Notes under the pieces: model-generated | Told to the model about the DNA's origin: nothing | Database searches by the model: none | Seen by the model: only the letters and a program-made list of their open reading frames with translations | Origin: Prevotellaceae bacterium | GTDB lineage: Bacteria > Bacteroidota > Bacteroidia > Bacteroidales > Paludibacteraceae | NCBI GenBank assembly: GCA_020636675.1 | Contig: JACJXK010000001.1 | Span: forward strand, 1 to 64,000 | Direction of reading: 5' to 3' | Length of the DNA: 64,000 nt | Program-made: the position numbers and the translations under genes | Shown: positions 35,107-44,211 of the stretch, piece after piece | Layout: the number at the start of each line of letters is the position of its first letter | Position numbering within the stretch: position 1 is the stretch's first letter

Positions 35107-37608
35107 ATGAATACAGATTTTTCGCAAAGAGTTAAGGATGTATTGGCTTACAGCAAGGAGGAGGCGGAAAGATTAGGCAACAATTACATAGGTCCTGAAC
35201 ATCTTCTACTGGGAATCATCAGAGACGGAGAAGGGCCGGCCATCGACGCGCTTCTTTCCATGAAAGTGGACATCGCCAACATCAAAAACATGATTGAATC
35301 GCAGATTCGCACCAACAACGAGACAGCCATGGGCATGGACATCCCATTGACGGGAGCCACCGAAAAGATACTCAAAGTAGTATGTCTGGAGGCCAGAGCC
35401 CTACATAGCGAAGTCATCGACACGGATCACCTTCTGCTCGCCATCATGAAAAACAACGTGAACATAGCGACAGAGGCCCTGCAATCTGAAAACGTCAACT
35501 ACTCCAGCTTTCTTTCTATCATAAAGAAGGACATCAGGATGGGAACAGGCATTCAGGACGATGAAGAATACGACGAACCTCAATTCTCCAACAACGGCAA
35601 CAAGGAGAAAAGCCAAACGTTCGGAGCTACCACAACGCAGAAAAGCGACAACCAGACGCCAGTGCTCGACAACTTCGGGTCTGACATGACAAAAGCCGCA
35701 GAGGAGGGGAAGCTGGACGCCATCATAGGCAGAGACAAGGAGATAGAGCGTCTCGCCCAGATATTGAGCCGAAGGAAAAAGAACAACCCCGTACTCATCG
35801 GAGAACCCGGCGTCGGAAAATCGGCCATCGTCGAAGGTTTGGCCCTCCGAATCATGCAAAAGAAGGTTTCCAGAATACTCTTCGACAAAAGGGTCATCTC
35901 TTTGGACATGGCAGCCATCGTGGCCGGAACAAAATACAGAGGTCAGTTTGAGGAAAGGATAAAGGCCATACTCAACGAGCTGTCGAAAAACCCGAACATC
36001 ATACTCTTCATCGACGAGATACACACCATCATCGGGGCTGGAGGCGCCGCAGGATCTCTAGACGCAGCCAACATGCTGAAACCTGCACTTGCCAGAGGCG
36101 AAATACAATGCGTAGGAGCCACTACGCTGGACGAATACAGACAGAGCATCGAAAAAGACGGGGCGTTGGAACGTCGCTTCCAAAAAATAATCGTAGAACC
36201 GACAACACCCGACGAGACGCTTCAGATACTCAAAAACATAAAGGACAGATATGAAGACCACCATAGCGTGACCTATACGGACGATGCGCTTCTGGCCTGC
36301 GTCAAATATACGGACAGGTACATTAGCGACCGCCATTTTCCGGACAAGGCCATCGACGCGCTAGACGAAGCCGGTTCGAGAACCCATATCTCCAACATTG
36401 TTGTTCCCGAGGCCATCGTAAGGATGGAAAAGGAACTGGAGGAGACCAACACGGAGAAAAACAATGCGATAAAGGCGCAGAAATTCGAACTTGCCGCCAG
36501 TTTCAGAGACAAGGAGAAGGAACTGAAGGACAGTCTGGAAATAGAGAAGATGAGATGGGAAGATGAGCTGAAGAACGACAGACAGGTGGTGGACGAGGAG
36601 AAGGTGATGGAGGTCATCTCCATGATGTCCGGCGTCCCTATCCAGAAGATAGCCCAAGCCGAAGGTCTGAGACTAGCCCAGATGAAAAACGTGTTGAAGG
36701 AGAAAATCATCGGACAGGAGGAAGCCGTAGACAAAATAGTAAAAGCCATACAACGCAACAGAATAGGGCTAAAAGATCCGAACAGACCTATCGGTTCATT
36801 CATATTCTTAGGTCCGACCGGCGTAGGAAAGACGCACCTCGCCAAGATGTTGGCGAAAGAGATGTTCGACTCCACTGATGCGCTAATCCGTGTGGACATG
36901 AGCGAATATATGGAGAAATTCTCCGTTTCCAGACTGATCGGGGCACCTCCTGGATATGTAGGCTACGAAGAGGGTGGCCAACTCACGGAGAAGGTTCGAA
37001 GGAACCCATACTCCATCATTCTTCTGGATGAAATCGAAAAAGCCCATCCAGACGTGTTCAACTTGTTGCTGCAGGTATTGGACGAAGGTAGGCTGACGGA
37101 TAGTCTAGGAAGAAAAATAAACTTCAAAAACACGATTATCATCATGACCTCCAACGTAGGAACCCGCCAGCTGAAGGAGTTCGGAAGCGGCATCGGATTC
37201 GCACCAACAGCAAAGACTAACGACCAGACATTTGCGCACAATATCATACAGAAAGCTCTGAACAAAACATTCTCTCCTGAGTTTCTAAATCGTATTGACG
37301 ACGTCATCATGTTTGGGCAGCTGACGAAAGAATCCATTCATAAGATCATAGATTTAGAGCTGAAGGATGTCTATTCCAGAATAGAAGGTCTAGGATACAA
37401 ACTGATTTTGTCTGACGAAGCGAAGAACTACATCGCAGAAAAGGGCTACGACATCCAATACGGTGCAAGGCCACTGAAACGCGCCATACAGAAATATGTA
37501 GAGGACGAGGTTGCCGAAATATTATTGGCCGGAGAGATAAAGGAAGGGCAAGAGATTGCCATCTCTTACGACAAAGAGAGCGACAAAATACGATGCGCAT
37601 TTCAATAG
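35107..37608 (+). CDS. clpC: ATP-dependent Clp protease ATP-binding subunit ClpC
   Basis: HSP100 AAA+ unfoldase that feeds substrates to ClpP. The 833 residues comprise the double Clp N-domain (YIGPEHLLLGIIRDGEG; HSEVIDTDHLLLAIM), a variable linker around residues 155-185, the first AAA+ domain (Walker A GEPGVGKSA, Walker B ILFIDEIHTIIGAG), a short middle coiled coil, and the second AAA+ domain (GPTGVGKTHLAK, Walker B IILLDEIEKAHPDVF, sensor GARPLKRAIQ). It stands alone behind a long leader. Confidence 0.96.
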   Translation: MNTDFSQRVKDVLAYSKEEAERLGNNYIGPEHLLLGIIRDGEGPAIDALLSMKVDIANIKNMIESQIRTNNETAMGMDIPLTGATEKILKVVCLEARALHSEVIDTDHLLLAIMKNNVNIATEALQSENVNYSSFLSIIKKDIRMGTGIQDDEEYDEPQFSNNGNKEKSQTFGATTTQKSDNQTPVLDNFGSDMTKAAEEGKLDAIIGRDKEIERLAQILSRRKKNNPVLIGEPGVGKSAIVEGLALRIMQKKVSRILFDKRVISLDMAAIVAGTKYRGQFEERIKAILNELSKNPNIILFIDEIHTIIGAGGAAGSLDAANMLKPALARGEIQCVGATTLDEYRQSIEKDGALERRFQKIIVEPTTPDETLQILKNIKDRYEDHHSVTYTDDALLACVKYTDRYISDRHFPDKAIDALDEAGSRTHISNIVVPEAIVRMEKELEETNTEKNNAIKAQKFELAASFRDKEKELKDSLEIEKMRWEDELKNDRQVVDEEKVMEVISMMSGVPIQKIAQAEGLRLAQMKNVLKEKIIGQEEAVDKIVKAIQRNRIGLKDPNRPIGSFIFLGPTGVGKTHLAKMLAKEMFDSTDALIRVDMSEYMEKFSVSRLIGAPPGYVGYEEGGQLTEKVRRNPYSIILLDEIEKAHPDVFNLLLQVLDEGRLTDSLGRKINFKNTIIIMTSNVGTRQLKEFGSGIGFAPTAKTNDQTFAHNIIQKALNKTFSPEFLNRIDDVIMFGQLTKESIHKIIDLELKDVYSRIEGLGYKLILSDEAKNYIAEKGYDIQYGARPLKRAIQKYVEDEVAEILLAGEIKEGQEIAISYDKESDKIRCAFQ

Positions 37609-37664
37609 CCTGTCCGAAACCGGCAAGCTATGGGCTAGAAAACATATTTTCAAAACGTACCAAT

Positions 37665-37701
37665 AAAAAAGGCTTCGAATTTTCATTCGAAGCCTTTTTT
37701 T
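37665..37701. terminator. Bidirectional terminator clpC / glycan-binding lipoprotein
   Basis: AAAAAAGGCTTCGAA, a 6-base loop and TTCGAAGCCTTTTTT, symmetrical with A- and T-runs, between convergent genes. Confidence 0.92.
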
Positions 37702-37717
37702 GTTTCATCCAAACCAA

Positions 37718-38680
37718 TTACTTAATTGGCACGATTCTGAGATTATCCAGGCACATGAACACCTCGGTAGAGTCTGCAGGACCAAACTGAACAAAGCTCA
37801 AGTTGGTTGCCTTCTTCAGATCCAAAGAATATTTGGACTTGGTAGTATCGTTATCAATGCCATGATAGAACTCTGACAACGGAATCGTAATGGTAACCCA
37901 TGAATCCGTATAATAAGAACCAGACTCGTTCATATATGGTTTCCAAAAGCAGATAGGTGACAATTCACGTCCGTGCTTGTTTGGAGCATTGAATGGGCCA
38001 AAGAAAATCTCTGTTCTTGGACCTTTGTAAGCAGCCTCTTTCGGAACATAAACCTCAAATTTGAAAGCCAAATCATTGATATTGTAGTCTTGGAAATTGC
38101 TGGCAACAGAACTTTCACCACGTCCGCCCTCTTCCGGATTAGCGACATATTGGAGATACATGGTATGAGTCATCACCCAGTCGTTCACATATTTTCCGTA
38201 AAGGAAACCATAATTTCCAGAACATCCGTCAGGAAGAGCAGCAGGCAAGGCAGACACGCTATCTTGGAACTCTACAATTCCTTTGATTTTGTCTCCGTTC
38301 TCATCAAACGGTTCGTAGCCACCCCACGTAGCTATACGCTTGTCAAAATCAATGATTGTATTTCTATTGTCACGGAAGAAGAAGTTAGACTCAACCTCTC
38401 CACCTTTTGTCTTCACCTTCAACTTTCCGGATGAAGAACCTTCCGGCACTGTCACAATCAAAACAGAATCATTAGATCCGTTGTTTGCCTTAACTGCGAA
38501 ATCGCCGGGGAAGATGACCTCCGCATTTGCCAAATTGGAACCATACAGGACAGCCTCGCCCCCATCCGGAACAAACTCGCACTTCATCTTTGTCAATTCA
38601 GGAGCTTTTGCCGCTTCACATGCCGACAGCAACATTCCTGCGGCTAGAATTGATGCATAAGTAAAATTTCTCTTTCTCAT
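37718..38680 (-). CDS. Surface glycan-binding lipoprotein (orphan)
   Basis: A 320-residue lipoprotein with signal MRKRNFTYASILAAGMLLSAC. After the Cys comes an IPT/TIG-like immunoglobulin domain (GGEAVLYGSNLANAEVIFPG, TVPEGSSSGKLKVKT) and then a larger beta-sandwich domain (IIDFDKRIATWGGYEPF, DSWVTITIPLSEFYHG, SFVQFGP, CLDNLRIVPI) of the kind seen in surface glycan-binding proteins of polysaccharide utilisation loci. Such proteins normally sit beside susC/susD and glycoside hydrolases; none are in this window. The ligand is unknown. The 260 bases upstream hold no obvious gene. Confidence 0.78.
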   Translation of the reverse strand: MRKRNFTYASILAAGMLLSACEAAKAPELTKMKCEFVPDGGEAVLYGSNLANAEVIFPGDFAVKANNGSNDSVLIVTVPEGSSSGKLKVKTKGGEVESNFFFRDNRNTIIDFDKRIATWGGYEPFDENGDKIKGIVEFQDSVSALPAALPDGCSGNYGFLYGKYVNDWVMTHTMYLQYVANPEEGGRGESSVASNFQDYNINDLAFKFEVYVPKEAAYKGPRTEIFFGPFNAPNKHGRELSPICFWKPYMNESGSYYTDSWVTITIPLSEFYHGIDNDTTKSKYSLDLKKATNLSFVQFGPADSTEVFMCLDNLRIVPIK

Positions 38681-38942
38681 TTGTTTATTTATTTATTTAG
38701 TTCGTAACACTTTCATTAGTAATAAGAACAACATGGTAAAGTTCATAACATCTTATTAATCAAGCAACCTCATCAAGGAAGAGACCCCAAGAGAAAAAAA
38801 ATGTCACTTCAAACCTCCTCTAGTTATTTTTCAACGTCCACTTTATTAGATTATAACAAAAATAGATGATTATATGAATAAAACAAAAAATGCACCTTTT
38901 TATTTTTTCATTTCATCGCAAATCAAAAATAGAGGAAGCTTA

Positions 38943-39185
38943 CTATTTGTCACAATCGCCGACAGCATCCCAAAACGCCTGTTGGAACTCCTCGTTCAAC
39001 AGATCCTCCCGATTGGCGCTCAAGACATCCTTTTTACATTTTCCTATGCTCAAGATACCATCTTCCTGATTACAATCACAATACTCATTTCCCGCAGAAC
39101 CACCTCTAGAGGATGGGCCACAAGATAAAAATGTCAAAGCGGCAAAAGCGGCAAAAGCGGCAAAAGATAAATACACCTTTTTCAT
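38943..39185 (-). CDS. Small lipoprotein
   Basis: An 80-residue lipoprotein precursor. The signal peptide MKKVYLSFAAFAAFAALTFLSC contains three tandem copies of a 9-base unit coding Ala-Ala-Phe. The mature part (GNEYCDCNQEDGILSIGKCKK) has three Cys and ends in an acidic helix (LLNEEFQQAFWDAVGDCDK) with a fourth. It follows the lpxH-type gene by 27 bases. No family recognised. Confidence 0.7.
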   Translation of the reverse strand: MKKVYLSFAAFAAFAALTFLSCGPSSRGGSAGNEYCDCNQEDGILSIGKCKKDVLSANREDLLNEEFQQAFWDAVGDCDK

Positions 39186-39212
39186 CTCTATTTATACGTT
39201 TTATAGTTAAAC

Positions 39213-39974
39213 TTAATTTTCGAAAACAGACAGGCGAAGCTCTGAACCGTCAAAACTCGCATACGAGAAATTGGTTATCCAGTCGCCCAAAATGACAACC
39301 CGCTTACGATTCTTGATTTCCAAATCAAGCATGATATGCCGATGTCCAAACACATAATAATCGATATCGCTAGTGCGTCCGTGCATTTCTGCAAATTGCA
39401 CCAGATATTCGCGGCCTTCACCCAGATAAGACTCCTCTTCACTTCCCACTTTTGACTTCCGGCTATGCCTTGACCACACATAACCCAAAGGAACAGTAAA
39501 CCAAGGGTGTATGCCTTTATACAAACGCTGACAAAACTTATTTCTGAAAAACTGCCGTAGGAATCGGAACATCAGATTCGGATCGCCAAGTCCATCGCCA
39601 TGGGCAAGATAAAACTTTTTGCCAAGCAACTCTATCTCCATTGGCTCCCGCACCACCACGGCGCCCACCTCTTTCGGCAAATAATCGAACATCCAAATGT
39701 CATGATTGCCGATAAATATATATATTTTTATTCCCAAGTCCGAAAGTTCTCCCAATTTACCCAAGAAACGGGTGAAACCCTTCGGCACCACATATCTATA
39801 CTCAAACCAATAGTCGAACATATCTCCTAAAAGGAAGAGCATGTCCGCATCACTTTTTATGGAATCCAACCAACGCACCAACCTACGCTCCGAATCAAGC
39901 GGATTTTCGAAGACATCGAGCCCAAGGTGGGCGTCTGACGCAAAATAAACCTTTTTCCTTTTTCCCGTTTCCAT
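39213..39974 (-). CDS. lpxH: UDP-2,3-diacylglucosamine diphosphatase (LpxH family)
   Basis: Calcineurin-like phosphoesterase of 253 residues, predicted to hydrolyse UDP-2,3-diacylglucosamine to lipid X in lipid A synthesis, at the inner face of the inner membrane. All metal-ligand motifs are visible: SDAHLGLD near residue 13, LLGDMFDYWFEYR, FIGNHDIWM, LAHGDGLGD and VFGHRHI. Assignment among related phosphoesterases is by overall similarity. It starts six bases after the Fe-S assembly gene. Confidence 0.9.
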   Translation of the reverse strand: METGKRKKVYFASDAHLGLDVFENPLDSERRLVRWLDSIKSDADMLFLLGDMFDYWFEYRYVVPKGFTRFLGKLGELSDLGIKIYIFIGNHDIWMFDYLPKEVGAVVVREPMEIELLGKKFYLAHGDGLGDPNLMFRFLRQFFRNKFCQRLYKGIHPWFTVPLGYVWSRHSRKSKVGSEEESYLGEGREYLVQFAEMHGRTSDIDYYVFGHRHIMLDLEIKNRKRVVILGDWITNFSYASFDGSELRLSVFEN

Positions 39975-39980
39975 CTTTCT

Positions 39981-40343
39981 TCACAGCAAGCCCAATTCCA
40001 GCATAGCCTCTTCGCTCATCATCTCCTTCGTCCATTCGGGTTCAAAAACGATGTTCACACGAGACTCCTTCACTCCCTCTATGCCATCCAATTTCATGCG
40101 GACATCCTCGACTATAAAATCGGCTGCCGGACAGTTAGGAGCCGTAAGCGTCATGTCGACAGTGACAATGCCACCCTCGGCGACATCTATCTTATATACA
40201 AGTCCAAGATCATAAATGTTTACCGGTATCTCCGGGTCGAAAACTGTCTTGAGGACGGACACTATACGTTCTTCCATCTCCAAGAATTCGTTTCCACCTT
40301 CCGTCGCAGACTGCTGACTCTCCTTATTTATTTGCTCCTCCAT
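39981..40343 (-). CDS. MIP18/DUF59-family Fe-S cluster assembly factor
   Basis: A 120-residue protein of the family that includes SufT, PaaD and eukaryotic MIP18, involved in maturing Fe-S proteins. The DPEIPVNIYDLGLVY motif and the reactive Cys in TAPNCPAADFIVEDV are both present, and the C-terminal half has the family VNIVFEPEWTKEMMSEEA ending. It lies 13 bases after the mannose-1-phosphate guanylyltransferase gene and 6 bases before the lpxH-type gene. Confidence 0.9.
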   Translation of the reverse strand: MEEQINKESQQSATEGGNEFLEMEERIVSVLKTVFDPEIPVNIYDLGLVYKIDVAEGGIVTVDMTLTAPNCPAADFIVEDVRMKLDGIEGVKESRVNIVFEPEWTKEMMSEEAMLELGLL

Positions 40344-40356
40344 AAATCAATATAAG

Positions 40357-41436
40357 CTACACGTAATCTTCGCCCATCTGGACCTTCGTATCATTCACAA
40401 ACTGACGGATTCTAGGCTCCTCCTCCCTTTGACAGATCAGGAGCACATTATCGTCCTCGGCAATCACAAGATTGTTCACGCCCTGAATAACGGCCAATTT
40501 GCCTTCCGGCAAGGCAATAACATTATTCTTGCTCTCATAGATGAGAGATTTGCACTTCAAAGTAAGATTGTTGCTTCTGTCTTTCGGCGAAAGCTCGTAG
40601 ACAGACCTCCATGTACCCAAGTCGGACCAACCGAGGTCGGCCACCTGCACATAGACATTCTGCGCCTTCTCCAATATTCCGTAGTCGATGGACAGATTGG
40701 TACACGACTGGTAGATGCGGTCTATGAACGACTGCTCTTCAGGCGTATTGTAGACATCCTTTCCCTCTTCAAACTTGGAGGCCAGTTCCGGCATATGCTT
40801 CTCGAAAGCGTCTGATATGGCACGGACATTCCAGATGAAAAGTCCCGAATTCCAATAAAACTCACCACTCTCCAAAAAGATTTTAGCCAATTCGATGTTG
40901 GGTTTTTCGGTAAAGGTCTTCACCTTGTAGAAATTCTGCTCCTCCGCCTTCTCGCTCACCTGAATATAGCCGTAAGCCGTCTCCGGCCTATTAGGTTTGA
41001 TACCCAAAGTAAGGAGATGGTCATTCTTTGCGACGAATTCCAGCCCACGATTGATGGCATCGATAAATTCCGTCTCCTTTAATATGATATGGTCAGACGG
41101 CGTGACTACGATATTGGCATTCTCATTGATGGCCTTTATCTTATTCACCGCATAAGCCACGCAAGGAGCAGTATTTCTCATGGCGGGCTCCGAAAGTATC
41201 CTTGATTCGGAAACGTTAGGAAGCTGCTCCATAACCATGTCCTTATACAACTCGTTCGAAGCTATATATATGTTTTCAACGGGAATCACCTTGCAGAAAC
41301 GGTCGAACGTCATCTGCAACAAAGACCTACCTGTACCAAAGAAGTCGAGAAACTGCTTAGGCCTCCGTTTAGTACTGAACGGCCAAAAACGGCTACCTAT
41401 GCCGCCAGCCAGTATCACACAAAAATTATCTTTCAT
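40357..41436 (-). CDS. manC: Mannose-1-phosphate guanylyltransferase
   Basis: Makes GDP-mannose from mannose-1-phosphate and GTP for surface glycans. The 359 residues carry the nucleotidyltransferase signature VILAGGIGSRFWPFSTKRRPKQFL near the start, VVTPSDHIIL, PETAYGYI, FTEKPN, FYWNSGLFIWN and the DLGWSDLGTW segment. It is the short, single-domain form without the phosphomannose isomerase domain. It heads a minus-strand run with the Fe-S factor, lpxH and the small lipoprotein. Confidence 0.93.
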   Translation of the reverse strand: MKDNFCVILAGGIGSRFWPFSTKRRPKQFLDFFGTGRSLLQMTFDRFCKVIPVENIYIASNELYKDMVMEQLPNVSESRILSEPAMRNTAPCVAYAVNKIKAINENANIVVTPSDHIILKETEFIDAINRGLEFVAKNDHLLTLGIKPNRPETAYGYIQVSEKAEEQNFYKVKTFTEKPNIELAKIFLESGEFYWNSGLFIWNVRAISDAFEKHMPELASKFEEGKDVYNTPEEQSFIDRIYQSCTNLSIDYGILEKAQNVYVQVADLGWSDLGTWRSVYELSPKDRSNNLTLKCKSLIYESKNNVIALPEGKLAVIQGVNNLVIAEDDNVLLICQREEEPRIRQFVNDTKVQMGEDYV

Positions 41437-41650
41437 AAATTATTATCCGATTACACATTTTCCGTCACACAAAGGCAGGAAGCATCAACACCCACGATTA
41501 TAGAAACAACGACATGACCGCAACTGTTGGCCGACCTATCCACGACACACAATCTCCCTAAAAGATTACGATTACGAAGATAGTTTTTTTTAATTGTATA
41601 GACAAAACAAAAAGAGATATTTACTTTTTTTGAAAAAAATGTCCGAAAGT

Positions 41651-41681
41651 ATTGCAGGTTCAAAAAAAAGCCCTACCTTTG
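41651..41681 (+). promoter_or_regulatory. Promoter of tRNA-Leu
   Basis: ATTG (41651-41654), 19 bases, TACCTTTG (41674-41681): full Bacteroidetes consensus. The tRNA begins 40 bases later. Confidence 0.75.
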
Positions 41682-41720
41682 CATCGCAATTGAGAAACAA
41701 ACCAATTGAATTTCAAAAAC

Positions 41721-41804
41721 GCCCAGATGGCGGAATCGGTAGACGCGCTGGTCTCAAACACCAGTGGATTCACTTCCATCCCGGTTCGACCCCGGGTCTG
41801 GGTA
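41721..41804 (+). tRNA. tRNA-Leu(CAA)
   Basis: An 84-base class II tRNA. Acceptor arms GCCCAGA and TCTGGGT pair; anticodon stem CTGGT/ACCAG encloses loop CTCAAAC with anticodon CAA; a variable arm TGGA/TCCA and T-arm CCCGG-TTCGACC-CCGGG follow. CCA is not encoded. Reads UUG. Confidence 0.96.
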
Positions 41805-41810
41805 CTTAAA

Positions 41811-41846
41811 AGCTCTGCAAATAAATAATTTGCAGAGCTTTTTTAT
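41811..41846 (+). terminator. Terminator after tRNA-Leu
   Basis: AGCTCTGCAAAT and ATTTGCAGAGCT with a 5-base loop, followed by TTTTTTATTTTT. Confidence 0.92.
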
Positions 41847-41999
41847 TTTTAGCCGATTGGATTTGTTCCCAAATCGTTTCCACTCATCCCGAGTTTACAA
41901 TTGTTCGGATGCTATATTCTCAACTAGTTTAAATAGGTTTCGTGGAAATTCAATGATTTAGTTTTGTTAACACTCCGACTTTGCCAAATCTACAAACTT

Positions 42000-42281
42000 G
42001 TCGGTATCTGTTTATATCAAAAACCTCAAACACCGTATATGCCTGAGATATGATTGCATTTTCTTCTTCTAATAACCTTATGATGTAACAGTACCATATG
42101 CAAACTGCATAGGTTTTACAATCTTGTATGTTGACATATCTGTTCCTATAGTATTAGCGATTGATGAAATAAATGTTTTAGATATGCTAACTCCAAGAAG
42201 CTTCGTCACCTTCAAACCCTTATTCCTCACATCCACCAAACGGATATAATCGCCAAGTCTTTTATAATTGCTTTTACTCAT
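42000..42281 (-). pseudogene. hsdS fragment (type I restriction specificity subunit)
   Basis: The first 67 codons (MSKSNYKRLGDYIRLVDVRN, then KLLGVSISKTFI and PMQFAYGTVTS) look like the start of an HsdS target-recognition domain. The frame stops at 42078; the next piece of the same domain, LLEEENAIISQAYTVFEVFD, continues in another frame with about eight residues missing, and homology ends near 42005. A full HsdS has some 400 residues, so the gene is deleted and inactive. It overlaps the RhuM-Doc gene by eight bases. Confidence 0.7.
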
Positions 42282-43251
42282 GGTTGTTCTTGTTTATGAG
42301 GTTAACAATGACCTTTACCATAGTATCTTTTTCTTCAGTACGGCTTTCGGCAATCATCAAAGTTAAAGCCACCAGAGTGCCATCGCTAATGCGTTTCTTG
42401 TGATTGTCGTCATAAAGAATACCGTTATTTTGCATAAACCATAGGAACAATGTGGCTGCAATTCGCTTATTCCCATCGCTGAATGAATGGTTCTTGGTTA
42501 CAAGATAGAGCAAGATAGCGGCCTTTTCTTCTACTGATGGATATAGGTCTACACCACCGAATGTTTGATATATCTGTCCGATAGAACTTTTAAACGAATC
42601 ATCCTTCTCATTACCAAACAACTGACTGCCACCAAACTTATCTTTGAGCTGTTGAATAACCTCCATTGCACTTTCGTATGTAGCATGAAACGATTCTTTC
42701 TGAGTGGTTTTCTCAATAGTAAGCTGTTGGTAGTCGTAGCGGTCAAGAGTGTCGAGGGCATAGGTGTAATCAGAAACCACTTTAATTAGTTCGTGACTTT
42801 CATCCGAAGTAAGTTCCGGTTGAGTACTTGCTGTACGACCCAATATCTGCACCAACTGGCATAGCTCTTCATATTTCTTTGATGCTATGTTATTGTTGAT
42901 GGCATAACCTTTAACAAGATAATCCTTCAATATACGATTTGCCCAAATGCGAAATTGAGTACCTCGTTGACTCTTCACTCTATAGCCTACAGAGATAATT
43001 ACATCAAGTGAATAGAAAGGAACAGGCTTATCAGAAAAAGGAACACGCAAAAAATGCACGTTGCTTTCTCTCTCCAGTTCTCCCTCCTTAAAGACATTTA
43101 AGATGTGGCGTCTAATGTTAGATGTTTCCTTACTGAAAAGTTCTGCCATCTGGTTAACATTCAACCATACCGTTTCATTCTCTAGTTTCACATCAATAGA
43201 CGTTTGTCCATCGCTTGCAGTATATATTATTATTTTGTCATTCAATTCCAT
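42274..43251 (-). CDS. RhuM - Doc/Fic fusion protein
   Basis: A 325-residue intact gene. Residues about 1-130 are the RhuM ('virulence protein') domain with an HTH-like region (VWLNVNQMAELFSKETSNI, VIISVGYRVKSQRGTQFRIW). The C-terminal part is a Doc/Fic domain with the active motif HSFSDGNKRIAA near residue 252; the Lys after Asn is the Doc-type form, implying nucleotidyl or phosphate transfer to a target. Such genes often sit inside type I restriction operons between hsdM and hsdS. Here both neighbours are fragments, yet this gene is open throughout. Confidence 0.85.
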   Translation of the reverse strand: MELNDKIIIYTASDGQTSIDVKLENETVWLNVNQMAELFSKETSNIRRHILNVFKEGELERESNVHFLRVPFSDKPVPFYSLDVIISVGYRVKSQRGTQFRIWANRILKDYLVKGYAINNNIASKKYEELCQLVQILGRTASTQPELTSDESHELIKVVSDYTYALDTLDRYDYQQLTIEKTTQKESFHATYESAMEVIQQLKDKFGGSQLFGNEKDDSFKSSIGQIYQTFGGVDLYPSVEEKAAILLYLVTKNHSFSDGNKRIAATLFLWFMQNNGILYDDNHKKRISDGTLVALTLMIAESRTEEKDTMVKVIVNLINKNNHE

Positions 43252-43460
43252 AGCCTAAATCTTTGAATAGCTTCAACAACTCCTTCTTGCTTTCCTCCTC
43301 TTGCTTCAACAAATCAGACAGTTCGCCTTGAAGCGTTTTCATCTTAGTGTCGAAATCTATTTGTTCATCACGATTCTTAAACTCAATGTTATAACACTAT
43401 CGCTAATCAGACCAGATGCCGATGATTTATAGTTATAAACGTCGACCCTAAAATCCTCCG
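43250..43460 (-). pseudogene. 3' remnant of a type I restriction gene, probably hsdM
   Basis: On the minus strand the last 50 codons read NIEFKNRDEQIDFDTKMKTL, then KELLKLFKDLGYGIE before a stop that overlaps the RhuM-Doc start. The preceding piece VDVYNYKSSASGLISDSVIT continues in a frame one base away, consistent with loss of one T near 43380. Beyond 43460 no similarity is seen. The placement before RhuM suggests hsdM, but the C-terminus alone does not prove it. Confidence 0.5.
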
Positions 43461-43758
43461 CTCAAGGAACGTCCCGCGGCAAGAAGCCGGAGCCCCGGTC
43501 CAGACGAACGGAACATCAGACGACGGATTTCAATACATCCAACATGGTGTCTGAGGTTCTATGCCTTGGTGGATGCACTTCCCATTGTATCTCATCCCTT
43601 TCATTTCCCTTCTAATTCATCCTTTTTTTCTCTTAACTCAGCAGCCGGTCCGAATTTTTGGCAGTATTATAGAGGAAAATCAGATATGTTTTTATCGAAA
43701 GTTATTATCTTTGTTTATCAAATCGATTCTTAATTACAAAACAGAATGAGAGGTAGAT
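43461..43758. other. Island edge and leader of the polysaccharide operon
   Basis: About 300 bases without a gene. 43465-43560 is noticeably GC-rich against its surroundings. A -7-like TATCTTTG is at 43706-43713, 46 bases before the first polysaccharide gene, without a clear TTG element. Confidence 0.5.
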
Positions 43759-44211
43759 ATGTATAATGGGAAAATAGTTGTTTATACATCAGGAACTTTT
43801 GACATGTTTCATTCCAATCACCTGAAAATGATTAAATATGCAAGAGGCCTAGGCGACACTTTAATTGTAGGTGTAAGCACAGACGAATTAGTATGTTCAT
43901 ACAAACGACCGCCTATCATTCCTTTCGAAGAAAGACTAGCTATTGTAGAGTCTCTCAAATATCCTGACATTGTCATTCCCCAACGCTCCTTAGACCATAC
44001 CGAAGTGGTTAAGAAATTGAACATTGATGCATTTGTTGTAGGAGACGATTGGGTAGGAAAATACGATTACCTCAAAGATTTAGGTGTGAGCGTATTCTAT
44101 TTTCCTTATGGAGACGGAGTCAGTTCATCCTCCATAAAAAAAGACATTGTACAAAAATATGAGAGTCTAAAAGGAAAGATTGACCACCAACCTAATCCAT
44201 CTATAAAATGA
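43759..44211 (+). CDS. Glycerol-3-phosphate cytidylyltransferase-like protein
   Basis: A 150-residue cytidylyltransferase-like enzyme, expected to make a CDP-activated polyol or similar precursor. The N-terminus VVYTSGTFDMFHSNHLKMI carries the nucleotidyl-transfer motif, here HSNH at residues 18-21 instead of the usual HxGH. DELVCSYKRPPIIPFEERL and the terminal GVSSSSIKKDI (in place of the RTxGISTT motif) fit the TagD group. It is the first gene of the polysaccharide operon; its end overlaps the next gene by four bases (ATGA). Substrate not decided. Confidence 0.8.
   Translation: MYNGKIVVYTSGTFDMFHSNHLKMIKYARGLGDTLIVGVSTDELVCSYKRPPIIPFEERLAIVESLKYPDIVIPQRSLDHTEVVKKLNIDAFVVGDDWVGKYDYLKDLGVSVFYFPYGDGVSSSSIKKDIVQKYESLKGKIDHQPNPSIK

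Noticed and set aside
43440..43560. GC-rich patch as a transposase remnant
   Set aside because: No transposase-like residues in any frame and no terminal inverted repeats.
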